From assembly GCA_020073565.1 (NCBI GenBank), contig JAIQEY010000054.1, forward strand, positions 1 to 36,647: a DNA stretch of 36,647 bases, read 5' to 3'. Made by a program: the position numbers and the translations under genes. This document shows positions 8,010-16,173 of this stretch, in pieces (position 1 is the stretch's first letter; every line of letters starts with the position of its first letter). The notes under the pieces are model-generated. The model was not told the DNA's origin. It saw only the letters and a program-made list of their open reading frames with translations, and ran no database searches. This DNA is from Terriglobia bacterium (GTDB lineage Bacteria; Acidobacteriota; Terriglobia; Terriglobales; Acidobacteriaceae).

Positions 8010-8741
8010 TTACCGGCGGCTGCCGGCAGTTTCTCTGGGATCGGTTTCGGAGCGGAGGTTATCGCACTCGACCGACATTTTTTGCGGAGCGGGCTTGCCT
8101 CCTCCGTTATAGCGGTCGCGCGCGGCCACGAGTTTCTCAACTTCCTTTTCGCCGAGTGGTTGTTCATGACCCAGCAGGTGAGTCACGAGCGCAATCTTGG
8201 CAAAGTGCTCGACCGTTTCCATCTTCATGTAAGCATTTTCGAGCGACGAGCCAAACGTCACCACCCCGTGGTTGGCCATGAGAATGGCGTCGTGGCCGGG
8301 AATGAGCGGCTCCAAACCGTCAGTCAACTCAGGCGTGCCGGGGGTTCCATAGCGTGCCAGGGGAATCGAGCCGAGGCCCAACACGACTTCACAAACCAGC
8401 GGCCGGTTCAGGTCAAGACCCGAGGCGGCGAATCCGGTTGCGGTCGGTGGATGCGCGTGCACGATGCCCTGCACGTCGGGGCGCAGCCGATAAATCAACA
8501 AGTGCATCCCGATTTCGGAGGAAACTCTCCGTTTGCCCGCAAGGCGATTGCCATCCATGTCGACGATCACCATGTCGGCGGGACGCATCATGCCTTTGCT
8601 CATGCAGGTGGGAGTCACCAGCAGGCGACGTTCGTCGAGACGAACCGAAAGGTTCCCATCGGTAGCGGCGACGAACCCATTATCGTGCAGCCGGCGGCCG
8701 AACTGCACGATCGCGAGGCGATGTTGACGTTCGCTGGGCAT
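8010..8741 (-). CDS. Class II aldolase/adducin family protein (FucA/AraD-like)
   Basis: A 243-aa zinc-dependent class II aldolase. GNLS near residue 30 binds phosphate, SSEIGMH carries the catalytic Glu, and HAHPPTATG and ANHGVV supply the zinc histidines. This matches L-fuculose-phosphate aldolase and related epimerases or dehydratases, but the substrate cannot be read from sequence. No sugar operon surrounds it. The last residues beyond about 225 are poorly family-like and run up to the repeat at 7979-8006, so the C-terminal tail may have been changed by the repeat. Confidence 0.85.
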   Translation of the reverse strand: MPSERQHRLAIVQFGRRLHDNGFVAATDGNLSVRLDERRLLVTPTCMSKGMMRPADMVIVDMDGNRLAGKRRVSSEIGMHLLIYRLRPDVQGIVHAHPPTATGFAASGLDLNRPLVCEVVLGLGSIPLARYGTPGTPELTDGLEPLIPGHDAILMANHGVVTFGSSLENAYMKMETVEHFAKIALVTHLLGHEQPLGEKEVEKLVAARDRYNGGGKPAPQKMSVECDNLRSETDPRETAGSRR

Positions 8742-8869
8742 TCGAGCCTTTCATGGTAACCCAGCATTTTTGACCTTACAACCAGCCTGTGATCAAAATC
8801 GACAATTTTTTCGTCCAAATCGGACGGAGGAACGTGCCCGGCGGCCACCGTCCCTGACGACGGGAACCC

Positions 8870-8875
8870 TATAAT
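8870..8875 (+). promoter_or_regulatory. Candidate -10 box TATAAT before queA
   Basis: A perfect TATAAT ends 7 bp before the queA GTG codon, which suggests a leaderless transcript. No Shine-Dalgarno lies between them. Confidence 0.5.
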
Positions 8876-8882
8876 CTGGGCG

Positions 8883-9977
8883 GTGCTCGTTTCCGACTTC
8901 CATTACGACCTGCCGCCCGAACAAATCGCGCAGGACCCCCTGCCAGACCGCGCGGCCTCGCGCTTGTTGCATCTTGATCAGCGAACGACCATCCAGCAAG
9001 ACCGGTTGTTCCGTGAATTCCCAGACCTGTTGCGACCGGACGACCTGCTGGTAGTGAACAATACACGGGTGTTTCCCGCGCGTCTGTACGGACACCGCAG
9101 CGGGCACCGCGCGCAGCCCCTGAGCCCGCACAACCCGGCCGCGCGGGATTTCTTGCAGGGCCGGGTGGAGGTCTTGCTGACCCGACAGGTTTCCGCCGAA
9201 CCGAATGAATGGGAGTGCCTGGTGCGGCCCGGACGCAAAATTGGGGTCGGGGAGAAGCTCTATTTCGGTGATCCGCCCGAACTGGAAGCGGAGGTCATGG
9301 AGCGCGGCAGCTTCGGGGAGCGGCGCATCCGGTTTGCTACGGCGGCGGATTTCTTTGCGCAAGTGGAGCGGCTGGGCCACATTCCCCTTCCACCCTACAT
9401 TGACCGCGCAGATCGGGCGGTCGACCGCGAGCGCTACCAGACCGTCTACGCCCGGACCCGCGGGTCAGTGGCGGCGCCCACGGCGGGTCTGCACTTCACA
9501 GCGGAAATCCTGGAGCGGATTCGCCAACGCGGCGTAGAAATGGCCGAGGTTACACTGCACGTCGGGCTCGGCACGTTCCAGCCCTTGCGGATGGAAAAGG
9601 TCGAGGACAACCGACTACATCGCGAGGGGTACGAGATTTCACCGGCTGCGGCGCGCGCGATCAACGCGGCGAAGACCTCCGGGCGGCGAATCGTGGCCGT
9701 GGGCACGACCACGGTGCGAACGCTCGAATTCGCGGCGCAAAGGGCCGGTGCGCATTCAATCGAAGCGGGCACCGGAGAAGCAGACCTTTTCATTTATCCC
9801 GGATACCAGTTCGGGATGGTCGATGCCCTGCTGACGAATTTCCATCTGCCGCAATCGACGCTCCTGATGCTGGTGTGCGCCCTCGGCGGGAAGGGTTTCG
9901 TGATGCGTGCCTACCGCCACGCAGTCGAAACGGGCTACCGCTTTTATTCCTACGGCGACTGCATGTTCGTGGAATGA
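8883..9977 (+). CDS. queA: tRNA preQ1(34) S-adenosylmethionine ribosyltransferase-isomerase
   Basis: A 364-aa enzyme that transfers the ribosyl part of SAM to preQ1 in tRNA to make epoxyqueuosine, a late step in queuosine synthesis. The full-length family pattern is present: SDFHYDLPPEQIAQ at the start, VVNNTRVFPARL, ARTRGSVAAPTAGLHFT, LHVGLGTFQP and TNFHLPQSTLLMLV. The start is GTG at 8883, the only position giving the conserved N-terminus, and it has a TATAAT box 7 bp upstream. No other queuosine genes are in the window. Confidence 0.96.
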   Translation: MLVSDFHYDLPPEQIAQDPLPDRAASRLLHLDQRTTIQQDRLFREFPDLLRPDDLLVVNNTRVFPARLYGHRSGHRAQPLSPHNPAARDFLQGRVEVLLTRQVSAEPNEWECLVRPGRKIGVGEKLYFGDPPELEAEVMERGSFGERRIRFATAADFFAQVERLGHIPLPPYIDRADRAVDRERYQTVYARTRGSVAAPTAGLHFTAEILERIRQRGVEMAEVTLHVGLGTFQPLRMEKVEDNRLHREGYEISPAAARAINAAKTSGRRIVAVGTTTVRTLEFAAQRAGAHSIEAGTGEADLFIYPGYQFGMVDALLTNFHLPQSTLLMLVCALGGKGFVMRAYRHAVETGYRFYSYGDCMFVE

Positions 9978-9980
9978 GGG

Positions 9981-10032
9981 TGTGTGTGGCGCGGGCATTC
10001 CCTTCGGCTTCGCTCAGGGCAGGCTCTGCCCC
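9981..10032. repeat. Dispersed about 50-bp repeat, copy 1
   Basis: This segment, from TGTGTGGCGCGGGCATTC to GGCTCTGCCCC, is almost identical to the reverse complement of 19032-19081 (about three differences over 50 bp). It contains the CTTCGGCTTCGCTCAGGGC word. It starts right after the queA stop. Confidence 0.8.
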
Positions 10033-10112
10033 GCGTCCGTTATACTGAGTTCTTTGTGTGCGGCTGGCCGTTCGCACCGTATGGGGAGCAACCGAAAGCT
10101 GTCCTAGTGCAT

Positions 10113-10679
10113 ATGAGATCTGTGCGCGTTCCGGTCGATACACTTGTGGAGAAACTGCGAACCCACCCTGCCTCGGCCTTCGAGAAAACCGAAGCGATCC
10201 GCACCTTGCCCCTGGAGATGCCGGTTGAAGAAGCCAGCCTCGCGCCTTATCTGACCTGGAACCGGCAGCACTACACACGCAATCTGATCGACAAATCGGA
10301 CCTCTACGAACTGCTGGCTATCTGCTGGGAAGCGGGGCAGTCGAGTTCGATCCACAACCATCGCGACCAGATGTGCTGGATGGCGGCGCCGACGGGACGC
10401 CTGGTGGTAGAAAACTTTTGTGTCCAATTTCAGGATATTGCGGCAGGCAAGTGCCGCCTGGAAGCATCTAACACGGTTGACTTGACACCGGAGAATCCAT
10501 GCGCGGTCGATCCGCGGGAACCAGTGCACTGGGTGGTGAATCCGCGGGCAGCAAACCAGCGCGCGGTGACCCTGCATTTTTACTCGCGGCCCTTTGATAC
10601 CTGCGTGGTCTATTCGCCCGAGCAGGGTGCATGTGGAGATATCCGGCTTCACTACAATACGTGTACGGGAAACCAGTAG
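10113..10679 (+). CDS. cdoA: Cysteine dioxygenase type I
   Basis: A 188-aa cupin that oxidises cysteine to cysteine sulfinate using non-heme iron. The iron ligands are H81 and H83 (SSIHNHRDQMC) and H139 (EPVHWV). C88 and Y157 stand where the Cys-Tyr cross-link of the mammalian enzyme forms (SHCF and LHLYSPPFDTC there; QMCW and LHFYSRPFDTC here). The substrate-binding Arg of the NRQHYTRN segment is also kept. So this is a genuine CDO rather than a generic cupin. The start is ATG 10113 (GTG 10107 possible); the open frame upstream is repeat-derived. Confidence 0.9.
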   Translation: MRSVRVPVDTLVEKLRTHPASAFEKTEAIRTLPLEMPVEEASLAPYLTWNRQHYTRNLIDKSDLYELLAICWEAGQSSSIHNHRDQMCWMAAPTGRLVVENFCVQFQDIAAGKCRLEASNTVDLTPENPCAVDPREPVHWVVNPRAANQRAVTLHFYSRPFDTCVVYSPEQGACGDIRLHYNTCTGNQ

Positions 10680-10756
10680 TCAGTAATCAGCTTTTGGCGC
10701 TGGCTGCTTTGACGAACTTTTGGATTCTGCAGGGGGAGGAGAAAGAGCGCCCCTCG

Positions 10757-10809
10757 GGGCTGAAGCCCTATATCTTGGGGGCGCATGTCGGCACGACTGA
10801 AGTCGTGCC
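10757..10809. repeat. Hairpin repeats with CT-GA-AG apex
   Basis: Two hairpins: GGGCT/AGCCC (10757-10768) and GGCACGACT (10790-10798) with AGTCGTGCC (10801-10809). Both have the loop GA. A 9-bp-arm relative lies at 18390-18409. Short direct repeats of GACTAC follow at about 10832-10866. Confidence 0.65.
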
Positions 10810-10882
10810 CTTCCCAAACTCAGGATTTTGCTGACTACTGACTACCGACTACCGGCTACTGACTACTCATTTAGGAGGACTC

Positions 10883-11578
10883 GTGAGAAAAACCCTGGGC
10901 TGGCTGGCTGCTGTGGTTGCGCTCAGCGTGATGTCGTGGGCGCAGCTTCCAGGAGAAAACCCCCAGCCCGGCCCCAAATTTCCCCGCACGGAAATATTCG
11001 GCGGATACTCATACGGCCTTACTGACCTTTTTAACTCGGGATATCGCACGGGACTCAACGGCTGGAACGCCTCACTCGGCCTGAACGCGGCCCCGTGGCT
11101 GGGGTTCGTCATCGAAGGCAGCGGCTACTACGGAACCTCGAAAATACCGCGAGGAGCCGCGCAAGCGCCGTTTCCGAACTGTCCATCGTTTTGTCCGGCC
11201 GGGACGGACACGTTCAACGTGAATACCACGCTCTATAACTACATGTTTGGAGCCCAGTTTCCGTACCGAAAATGGGAGCGCTTGACGCCGTTTGGCGAGG
11301 CGCTGTTTGGGCATTCTGGAATCCGCGGTGAGGCACGTTCGGTGCCGGACGGGACTCTATTTGCCCGAGTCGGCACCGGCCTGGGGCTGATCGGCGGCGG
11401 CGGGGTGGACTACGGCATCAGCCCACACCTTGCTCTCCGCTTCAAGGCGGAGTATATGCAGACCCGTGGGTTCAAGCCGCTGAAACAGGATAACGTCCGC
11501 TTCTCGATTGGAATTGTATTCCGCAGCGTGCACAAGAAGAAACGTACGCTGGAAGACGAAACCGCACCCGAACCGTAA
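10883..11578 (+). CDS. Outer-membrane beta-barrel protein
   Basis: A 231-aa protein with a signal peptide (residues 1-20, ending SWA) followed by alternating strands rich in aromatic and Gly residues (EIFGGYSYG, GWNASLGLN, RVGTGLGLIGGGG, NVRFSIGIVFR), the pattern of small OmpA-like or porin-like barrels. After the last strand is a charged tail (KKKRTLEDETAPEP), unusual for a barrel and of unknown purpose. The start is GTG 10883, set by AGGAGG (10873-10878) 4 nt upstream. No partner gene suggests a function. Confidence 0.75.
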   Translation: MRKTLGWLAAVVALSVMSWAQLPGENPQPGPKFPRTEIFGGYSYGLTDLFNSGYRTGLNGWNASLGLNAAPWLGFVIEGSGYYGTSKIPRGAAQAPFPNCPSFCPAGTDTFNVNTTLYNYMFGAQFPYRKWERLTPFGEALFGHSGIRGEARSVPDGTLFARVGTGLGLIGGGGVDYGISPHLALRFKAEYMQTRGFKPLKQDNVRFSIGIVFRSVHKKKRTLEDETAPEP

Positions 11579-11590
11579 GCGATTTGGACG

Positions 11591-11620
11591 ATGGAGAGAC
11601 GGGCGCCCCCGCCCGTCCTT
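11591..11620. repeat. Palindromic repeat, GACGGGCG family
   Basis: GACGGGCG (11598-11605) pairs with CGCCCGTC (11610-11617). The flank ATGGAGAG is shared with the copy at 29341. It lies between two converging genes and may also act as a transcription stop, although no T-run follows. Confidence 0.65.
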
Positions 11621-11645
11621 GAATTGCGAAGTCCGGCACCGCGCT

Positions 11646-11936
11646 CTACGGCTTGCGCAGCAAATCGGTCAACGGTTCGGCCTTTGCGCGCAGTTCATCG
11701 GCAAAATCCGAGCCTTTCTCGACCGCTTCATCGAAGCGGTCTTTGGCTTCATCGGTCCAGTCGGAAATGGTTTCCAGGGCGTCTTCGTAGGAGCGCCGCA
11801 GGTCTTTCCGTATCAGGCGGCCCGACTTTGGAGCCAGCAACAGACCGAGGGCCGCGCCTACTCCGAGCCCGATCAGCAGAAATGTAACAGCTGTGCCGGC
11901 GGCGCCCTCCGAACTCTGATATTTTCCGATCCGCAT
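11646..11936 (-). CDS. YtxH-like small membrane-anchored protein
   Basis: A 96-aa protein with one membrane segment (about residues 15-36, Gly-rich) containing the GLLLAPKSGRLIRKDL signature of the YtxH family, then an acidic amphipathic helix (DALETISDWTDEAKDRF...). The family is linked to general stress in other bacteria; the biochemical role is unknown. ATG 11936 has GGGAGG a few bases upstream. Confidence 0.8.
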   Translation of the reverse strand: MRIGKYQSSEGAAGTAVTFLLIGLGVGAALGLLLAPKSGRLIRKDLRRSYEDALETISDWTDEAKDRFDEAVEKGSDFADELRAKAEPLTDLLRKP

Positions 11937-11971
11937 AAGGACCTCCCACTGCTTCCATTGTAGCCCGAACC

Positions 11972-13873
11972 TTACTTCTCGATGGCGCCGACGTCGCCCA
12001 AGCTACCGCTCGGACGGGCATGCCCCAGTTGGTCGGAGGTGATAAGCTGCACGCTTTGCGATCGTTTGGTGACGGTGATCGAGACGGTGTCCGAGATCGG
12101 GCCAGTCTGGTAGGTCGCCCAGAAGGTGTCGTTCAGTGTGGCCGCTCCCAGGCGGCCGCCGATGTCGGTGTCCAAGTTGCGCCAGAAACTGATCCACGGA
12201 GCGTTCTTCGGATCGGTGGGCCAGGTCTGGGCGGGACCGTACCAGGTGGCGAGGGCCATGTCGTCCAATTCCGTTCCGAAGTCACTGCCCAATTCATCCG
12301 AGTAGTCGGTGCGCACCTTGTCGAGCAGATGGCTCAGGAAGTCATCGGTGGACACTCCGTAGCCGGTGTATCCGGCGCTCACGATATCGAAACTGTAAGC
12401 GGCGGTTGGGATTACGTCGGTGGAGGCCGTGCCGGGCGAGTACCACATCACCGCCGGCCCACCTGCATCCGTGCCGGCAGACAGGATGGTCGGGTGGTAG
12501 TGGATGGCGCTCAGGTCGAAGACGCTGGCGAGGGTGAGACCGTCTTTGAGGCTGTCGAGATCTCCAGGTTCCGGATAGTGTTTCCGGCTGAGATCGTTCC
12601 ATTCGGGACACGGCACCAGGATCTGGCCGAAATCGAAGACGCCAATTCGGTTGTAACCGTTGCTGTAGAAGTTGATCACGGACCCGGCGAACCAGTCCTC
12701 GGCGACGCCGTTCATCTTGTTGCCGATGACGATGGAGTGCTGCACGGTCGCGTCTTCCACAACGTGGGCGTTGCCGATGGTGGCGGCGACTCCGCCTCCT
12801 CCCATGTTGGACTTGCCACTGAACATGGCTTCGGGTCCGTTAATCTCATTTTCGGCAATCGTGGAGCTGATGACTTTGAGCGATCCGCCACCCATGTAGA
12901 TGCCGCCCCCGCGCTTGTACCACTGGCCGACTTCGGGAAGATCGGGATTGTCCTCGGCGACGTTGCGGGCCACGGTGCAATTGGTGACGGTCATGGTCGC
13001 GAGATTGTTGGGACCTCCGGATAAGGTGAAGACGCCACCGCCATAGGCGTGCTGCGCGGTGACGCGGTTTCCAGTGATGACGCAGTTCGAGAGGCGGGCA
13101 TCGTTTCCCTTGCCGCTGGTGTTGTCGGCGCCGCCGACGGAATAAATGCCTCCTCCGGCCGCGCCATATCCCCAGCCCGTGTTGCCACTGACAATGCAGT
13201 TTGTGAGCACCAGGCCATTGGCGTAGATGCCGCCGCCATAGGTGCCCCGATCGCGGCTGGACTCGGTATCGCCGACGATCTTGTTGCCGTAGACGGCGCA
13301 ATCTTCCAACGTTGCCGTGCCCCAGACTGCCAGACCACCTCCACGGGCGAGGGTGAAGGGTTGCGTGCCCGTTCCGCTGATGGCTTCCGCCAGTGAGTAG
13401 CCGCCGGTGATGGCGACGTTTCGCAGTGTAAGGTTGCCGTAGACGGCCAGAACGCGGGCAGGGTTTGAGTCTCCGCCGGTCCAACTGATGGTGATGCCGG
13501 CCGGTAAATCCGTGGCGTCGAGGACAACGTTCTTCCTGGCGTAGAGGGCCGACTTCCCGTAGTCGCGTTCGAAATAGCCCTGGAACGTCGGCGGACCTCC
13601 GGAATAAACCTCGCCCATCAGAATCGAGTGGCTCTCCCCGATGATGCTCAGCTCAATCGTGCCGCCGTTGAGGGCCGGGGCAAAGGTGATCGCCTCGCCA
13701 GAGGTGGCCTGGTCGAGCGCCATCCTGAGGGTCACGGTTCCGGCGGGCGGCTGCGCGACATCATCCAGGGAAGTCACGACCAACGTGGGCGCAGGCGGCG
13801 CAGGCTGGCCGGAGGAACCGCCGCATGCGTTGCCGGCCAGCAGAAGGCTTGCCAATAGGATCGTCTGCGTCAT
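11972..13873 (-). CDS. Secreted right-handed beta-helix protein, probable lipoprotein
   Basis: A 633-aa protein. The N-terminus MTQTILLASLLLAGNACGG is a signal peptide, probably of lipoprotein type (the lipobox GNAC is weak). Residues 40-400 carry many GGGI, TNC and NxxxG turns (GGGIYANG, LTNCIVSGN, GGGIYSVGG), typical of parallel beta-helix proteins with polymorphic repeats. The C-terminal 200 or so residues are non-repetitive and end in GDVGAIE, a common end of such proteins. It is probably cell-surface; ligand unknown. An in-frame ATG at 13930 would add 19 residues; I prefer 13873 because the signal peptide then starts correctly. Confidence 0.7.
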   Translation of the reverse strand: MTQTILLASLLLAGNACGGSSGQPAPPAPTLVVTSLDDVAQPPAGTVTLRMALDQATSGEAITFAPALNGGTIELSIIGESHSILMGEVYSGGPPTFQGYFERDYGKSALYARKNVVLDATDLPAGITISWTGGDSNPARVLAVYGNLTLRNVAITGGYSLAEAISGTGTQPFTLARGGGLAVWGTATLEDCAVYGNKIVGDTESSRDRGTYGGGIYANGLVLTNCIVSGNTGWGYGAAGGGIYSVGGADNTSGKGNDARLSNCVITGNRVTAQHAYGGGVFTLSGGPNNLATMTVTNCTVARNVAEDNPDLPEVGQWYKRGGGIYMGGGSLKVISSTIAENEINGPEAMFSGKSNMGGGGVAATIGNAHVVEDATVQHSIVIGNKMNGVAEDWFAGSVINFYSNGYNRIGVFDFGQILVPCPEWNDLSRKHYPEPGDLDSLKDGLTLASVFDLSAIHYHPTILSAGTDAGGPAVMWYSPGTASTDVIPTAAYSFDIVSAGYTGYGVSTDDFLSHLLDKVRTDYSDELGSDFGTELDDMALATWYGPAQTWPTDPKNAPWISFWRNLDTDIGGRLGAATLNDTFWATYQTGPISDTVSITVTKRSQSVQLITSDQLGHARPSGSLGDVGAIEK

Positions 13874-14058
13874 AGCCGACGAGATTCGGTCAGAAGCGAA
13901 AATAGAATCATTGCGAAAGAGATGCGTCACGTGCAGGGACCTCCCACGAAACAGGTACTCTCCCTTAGTAGCACCGGCAAGGAGGAATTGCGGTGACCGC
14001 AGTCATAGCGGTTCGTGACTTATAGGCAGAGGGGCGATCGTGGCGGGGTAGTGCAGGG

Positions 14059-14131
14059 ACCACCAAGAACACGAAGTCACACGAACGCGTAATTCAAGGG
14101 TTCCTTCGTGGACCTTAGTGTCCTTGGTGGT
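14059..14131. repeat. Imperfect inverted repeat (CCACCAAG...CTTGGTGG)
   Basis: CCACCAAG with ACAC (14060-14072) faces GTGTCCTTGGTGG (14118-14130), with AACACGAAG and CTTCGTGGA also nearly complementary inside. It lies between the beta-helix gene and efp. The stretch 13931-14276 holds no gene; TAAAAT near 14177 may be the efp -10 box. Confidence 0.65.
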
Positions 14132-14276
14132 TCATTAGGACACTATCGGTGGCGGTTTTCAGAAGATCCGAAGCCTGTGTAAAATGGGAAGTTACCCCGT
14201 AAGCGGCGGAAGCCCCGGCGCCACCTGCCCCGCTGCCGAGAATTCCTGGATAGAGAGAAGGAGATCTAAACCAGCA

Positions 14277-14837
14277 ATGGCAATTCCTGCGACCCAACTG
14301 CGTCCCGGCATGATCATCAAGCACAACAATGATCTGCATTCCGTATTCAGCGTGGAGCACCGCACCCCCGGCAACCTGCGGGCGTTCATTCAGGCCAAGC
14401 TCCGTAACCTGCGCACCGGCGCCATGTTCGAGCACCGTTTCCGCTCGCCCGACCCGATCGAGAAGGTCAACGTGGATGAAGTGAACATGGAGTTTCTCTA
14501 CGCCGATGGCGACAGCTACTACTTCATGGACACATCCAACTACGAGCAGACCCATCTGACCCGCGAAACGCTCGGAGACGCCGTGGACTACCTCACGCCG
14601 AACCTCGAGATCAAGGTGGAGTTCTTTGATGGCAAGGCCGTAGGTATCGAGCTGCCGCAAACCGTCGTGTTGACCGTCATGGAAGTCGAACCGGGCTTGA
14701 AGAGCGCGACCGCGTCCAGCGTGACCAAGCCCGCCAAAACTGAAACCGGGCTGGTCGTGCAGGTACCGCCGTTTATTAGCGAAGGCGAGAAGATCAAGGT
14801 AGACACGGCGGAGGGAACGTATTTGTCGAGGGCGTAA
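14277..14837 (+). CDS. efp: Elongation factor P with Asn at the loop tip
   Basis: A 186-aa translation factor that rescues ribosomes stalled on polyproline. All three OB-like domains are present. The tip of domain I reads RTPGNLRAF where E. coli has KPGKGQAF, so N33 replaces the modified Lys34; the Lys-, Arg- and Lys-hydroxylation routes would not act on it. R35 lies two residues on. The start is the ATG at 14277, preceded by GAAGGAG 13 nt away; the frame is open upstream to 14184 but not family-like. No epmA, epmB, earP or ymfI is in the window. Confidence 0.95.
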   Translation: MAIPATQLRPGMIIKHNNDLHSVFSVEHRTPGNLRAFIQAKLRNLRTGAMFEHRFRSPDPIEKVNVDEVNMEFLYADGDSYYFMDTSNYEQTHLTRETLGDAVDYLTPNLEIKVEFFDGKAVGIELPQTVVLTVMEVEPGLKSATASSVTKPAKTETGLVVQVPPFISEGEKIKVDTAEGTYLSRA

Positions 14838-14845
14838 GGGAACAG

Positions 14846-14935
14846 GTTTCATGGTTTCATAGTTTCGAGGTTTCAAAGTTAAGCTGCGTGCGACGTTCTT
14901 TGAAACTCTGAAACCTTGAAACTTTGAAACCTTCT
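14846..14935. repeat. GTTTCA-rich inverted repeat
   Basis: Direct repeats of GGTTTCA/AGTTTCA (14846-14880) face the complementary series TGAAACT/TGAAACC (14900-14931). The two halves can fold into a long hairpin between efp and acyP. Confidence 0.7.
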
Positions 14936-14944
14936 TCATTCGTC

Positions 14945-15244
14945 ATGTCTTCCACTGAAAAATCTTCACAACAAGCTCGTCGCTTTCTAGTTCGCGGCCG
15001 CGTGCAAGGAGTCGGCTTTCGCTGGTTTGTCGAGCGCGAAGCGGCTATCCTGCAGATTGCCGGCTGGGTGCGCAACAATCACGACGGCAGCGTCGAAGTG
15101 CTGGCCCAGGGCACGCGCGACCAGTTAGCCGGATTGCATTCACGATTGCGCGAAGGCCCTCGAGCGGCGCGCGTGGATGAGGTAGAAGTATCCGAAGCGC
15201 AGCCTGCCGAAGGGCTGACTTCTTTTCGAATTCAAGGAGTGTAG
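14945..15244 (+). CDS. acyP: Acylphosphatase
   Basis: A 99-aa acylphosphatase hydrolysing acyl phosphates. The signature FLVRGRVQGVGFRWF carries the catalytic Arg, and GWVRNNHDGSVEV carries the catalytic Asn. The start is ATG 14945. Its stop codon directly abuts the apt start with no intergenic base, so the two are probably translationally coupled. Confidence 0.93.
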   Translation: MSSTEKSSQQARRFLVRGRVQGVGFRWFVEREAAILQIAGWVRNNHDGSVEVLAQGTRDQLAGLHSRLREGPRAARVDEVEVSEAQPAEGLTSFRIQGV

Positions 15245-15790
15245 ATGTCGACCAAAGCAGCCGTCGATTGTGACGCGTTGAAGAAGCTGATCCGGGAGGT
15301 CCCCGACTTCCCCAAAAAGGGGATCTTGTTCTACGACATCACCACGCTGCTCAAAGACAAGGTCGGCTTCGCGCGCCTGATCGACGCGCTTTCGGAGAAC
15401 TACATCGGCCAAGGAATTGACCTCGTGCTGGGCATGGAGGCGCGTGGATTCATCTTCGGCCCCGCGCTGGCCTACCGGCTCAACGCCGGATTCGTACCGG
15501 TCCGCAAGCCTGGAAAGCTGCCCGCTGAAACGGTGAAGGTCAGCTACGATCTTGAGTACGGCAGCAACGCTCTGGAGGTCCACAAAGATGCCATCAAGAA
15601 AGGCCAGCGCGTGCTGATTGTCGATGATTTACTGGCCACCGGCGGGACTGCCGTTGCAACGGCAGAGCTCGCCCATGGTCTGGGAGCAAAAATTGCGGGC
15701 TTGGCGTTTGTGGTCGAACTCGACTTCCTGAATGGGCGGGAAAGGCTGGCAAAGTACGATGTCTTTTCCCTGCTGCATTACGACCGGTAA
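15245..15790 (+). CDS. apt: Adenine phosphoribosyltransferase
   Basis: A 181-aa purine-salvage enzyme making AMP from adenine and PRPP. The PRPP motif VLIVDDLLATGGT is intact. The N-terminal FPKKGILFYDITTLL and the GMEARGFIFGPALA segment are typical of Apt. It begins at the base after the acyP stop. Confidence 0.96.
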   Translation: MSTKAAVDCDALKKLIREVPDFPKKGILFYDITTLLKDKVGFARLIDALSENYIGQGIDLVLGMEARGFIFGPALAYRLNAGFVPVRKPGKLPAETVKVSYDLEYGSNALEVHKDAIKKGQRVLIVDDLLATGGTAVATAELAHGLGAKIAGLAFVVELDFLNGRERLAKYDVFSLLHYDR

Positions 15791-15832
15791 ATCCCACTGC
15801 GGGTTTCGTTCTCCGAAACCAGCGGCTGCTTC

Positions 15833-15964
15833 TTACTTCGCGAAGTGCTCTACGATCCGGAACAAGCCAACCCAGATTGCCAAGCTGAGGGCCACCGACC
15901 CGGTGTACGATAAAATCGCGACCCAGTTCAGCTGAAGGACAGGCTCTCGTTCCTGAACGAGCAT
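15833..15964 (-). CDS. Small membrane protein of 43 aa, unknown
   Basis: A 43-aa reading frame converging on apt. The ATG at 15964 is preceded by GAAGGAG 8 nt upstream. After a charged start (MLVQEREPV), residues 12-36 form one hydrophobic helix (NWVAILSYTGSVALSLAIWV), followed by a basic/acidic end (FRIVEHFAK). Composition, ribosome site and clean TAA end support a real gene. I recognise no family. No partner gene on the same strand lies close by. Confidence 0.6.
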   Translation of the reverse strand: MLVQEREPVLQLNWVAILSYTGSVALSLAIWVGLFRIVEHFAK

Positions 15965-16092
15965 GGGGGAGGCTCCTTCAAGTTAAGTCTAACAGTTTTG
16001 TCAAACCGTTCATTGCCCTATTGCAAGTAGCTGAAAACATTCGTGCAGCGTCTAGGGTTCTGGAACAAGGTCACGTCGGCGCTGGATGGAAT

Positions 16093-16123
16093 CCCACACA
16101 TCGCAAAGAACGCGATGTGTGGG
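16093..16123. repeat. Perfect 12-bp inverted repeat
   Basis: CCCACACATCGC (16093-16104) and GCGATGTGTGGG (16112-16123) around a 7-nt loop. No T-run follows, so a terminator is unlikely. Confidence 0.75.
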
Positions 16124-16160
16124 GCACCCGATGCTATCGGGGATGAACAATTCACGGTAG

Positions 16161-16166
16161 TACAAT
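16161..16166 (+). promoter_or_regulatory. Candidate -10 box TACAAT
   Basis: TACAAT ends 7 bp before the ATG at 16174, the same layout as queA and selD. There is no good Shine-Dalgarno between. Confidence 0.4.
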
Positions 16167-16173
16167 TTCAGGT

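Noticed and set aside
12020..13024. A 334-codon plus-strand frame opposite the beta-helix protein
   Set aside because: Antisense shadow; the minus strand shows signal peptide and beta-helix repeats, the plus strand shows no family features.
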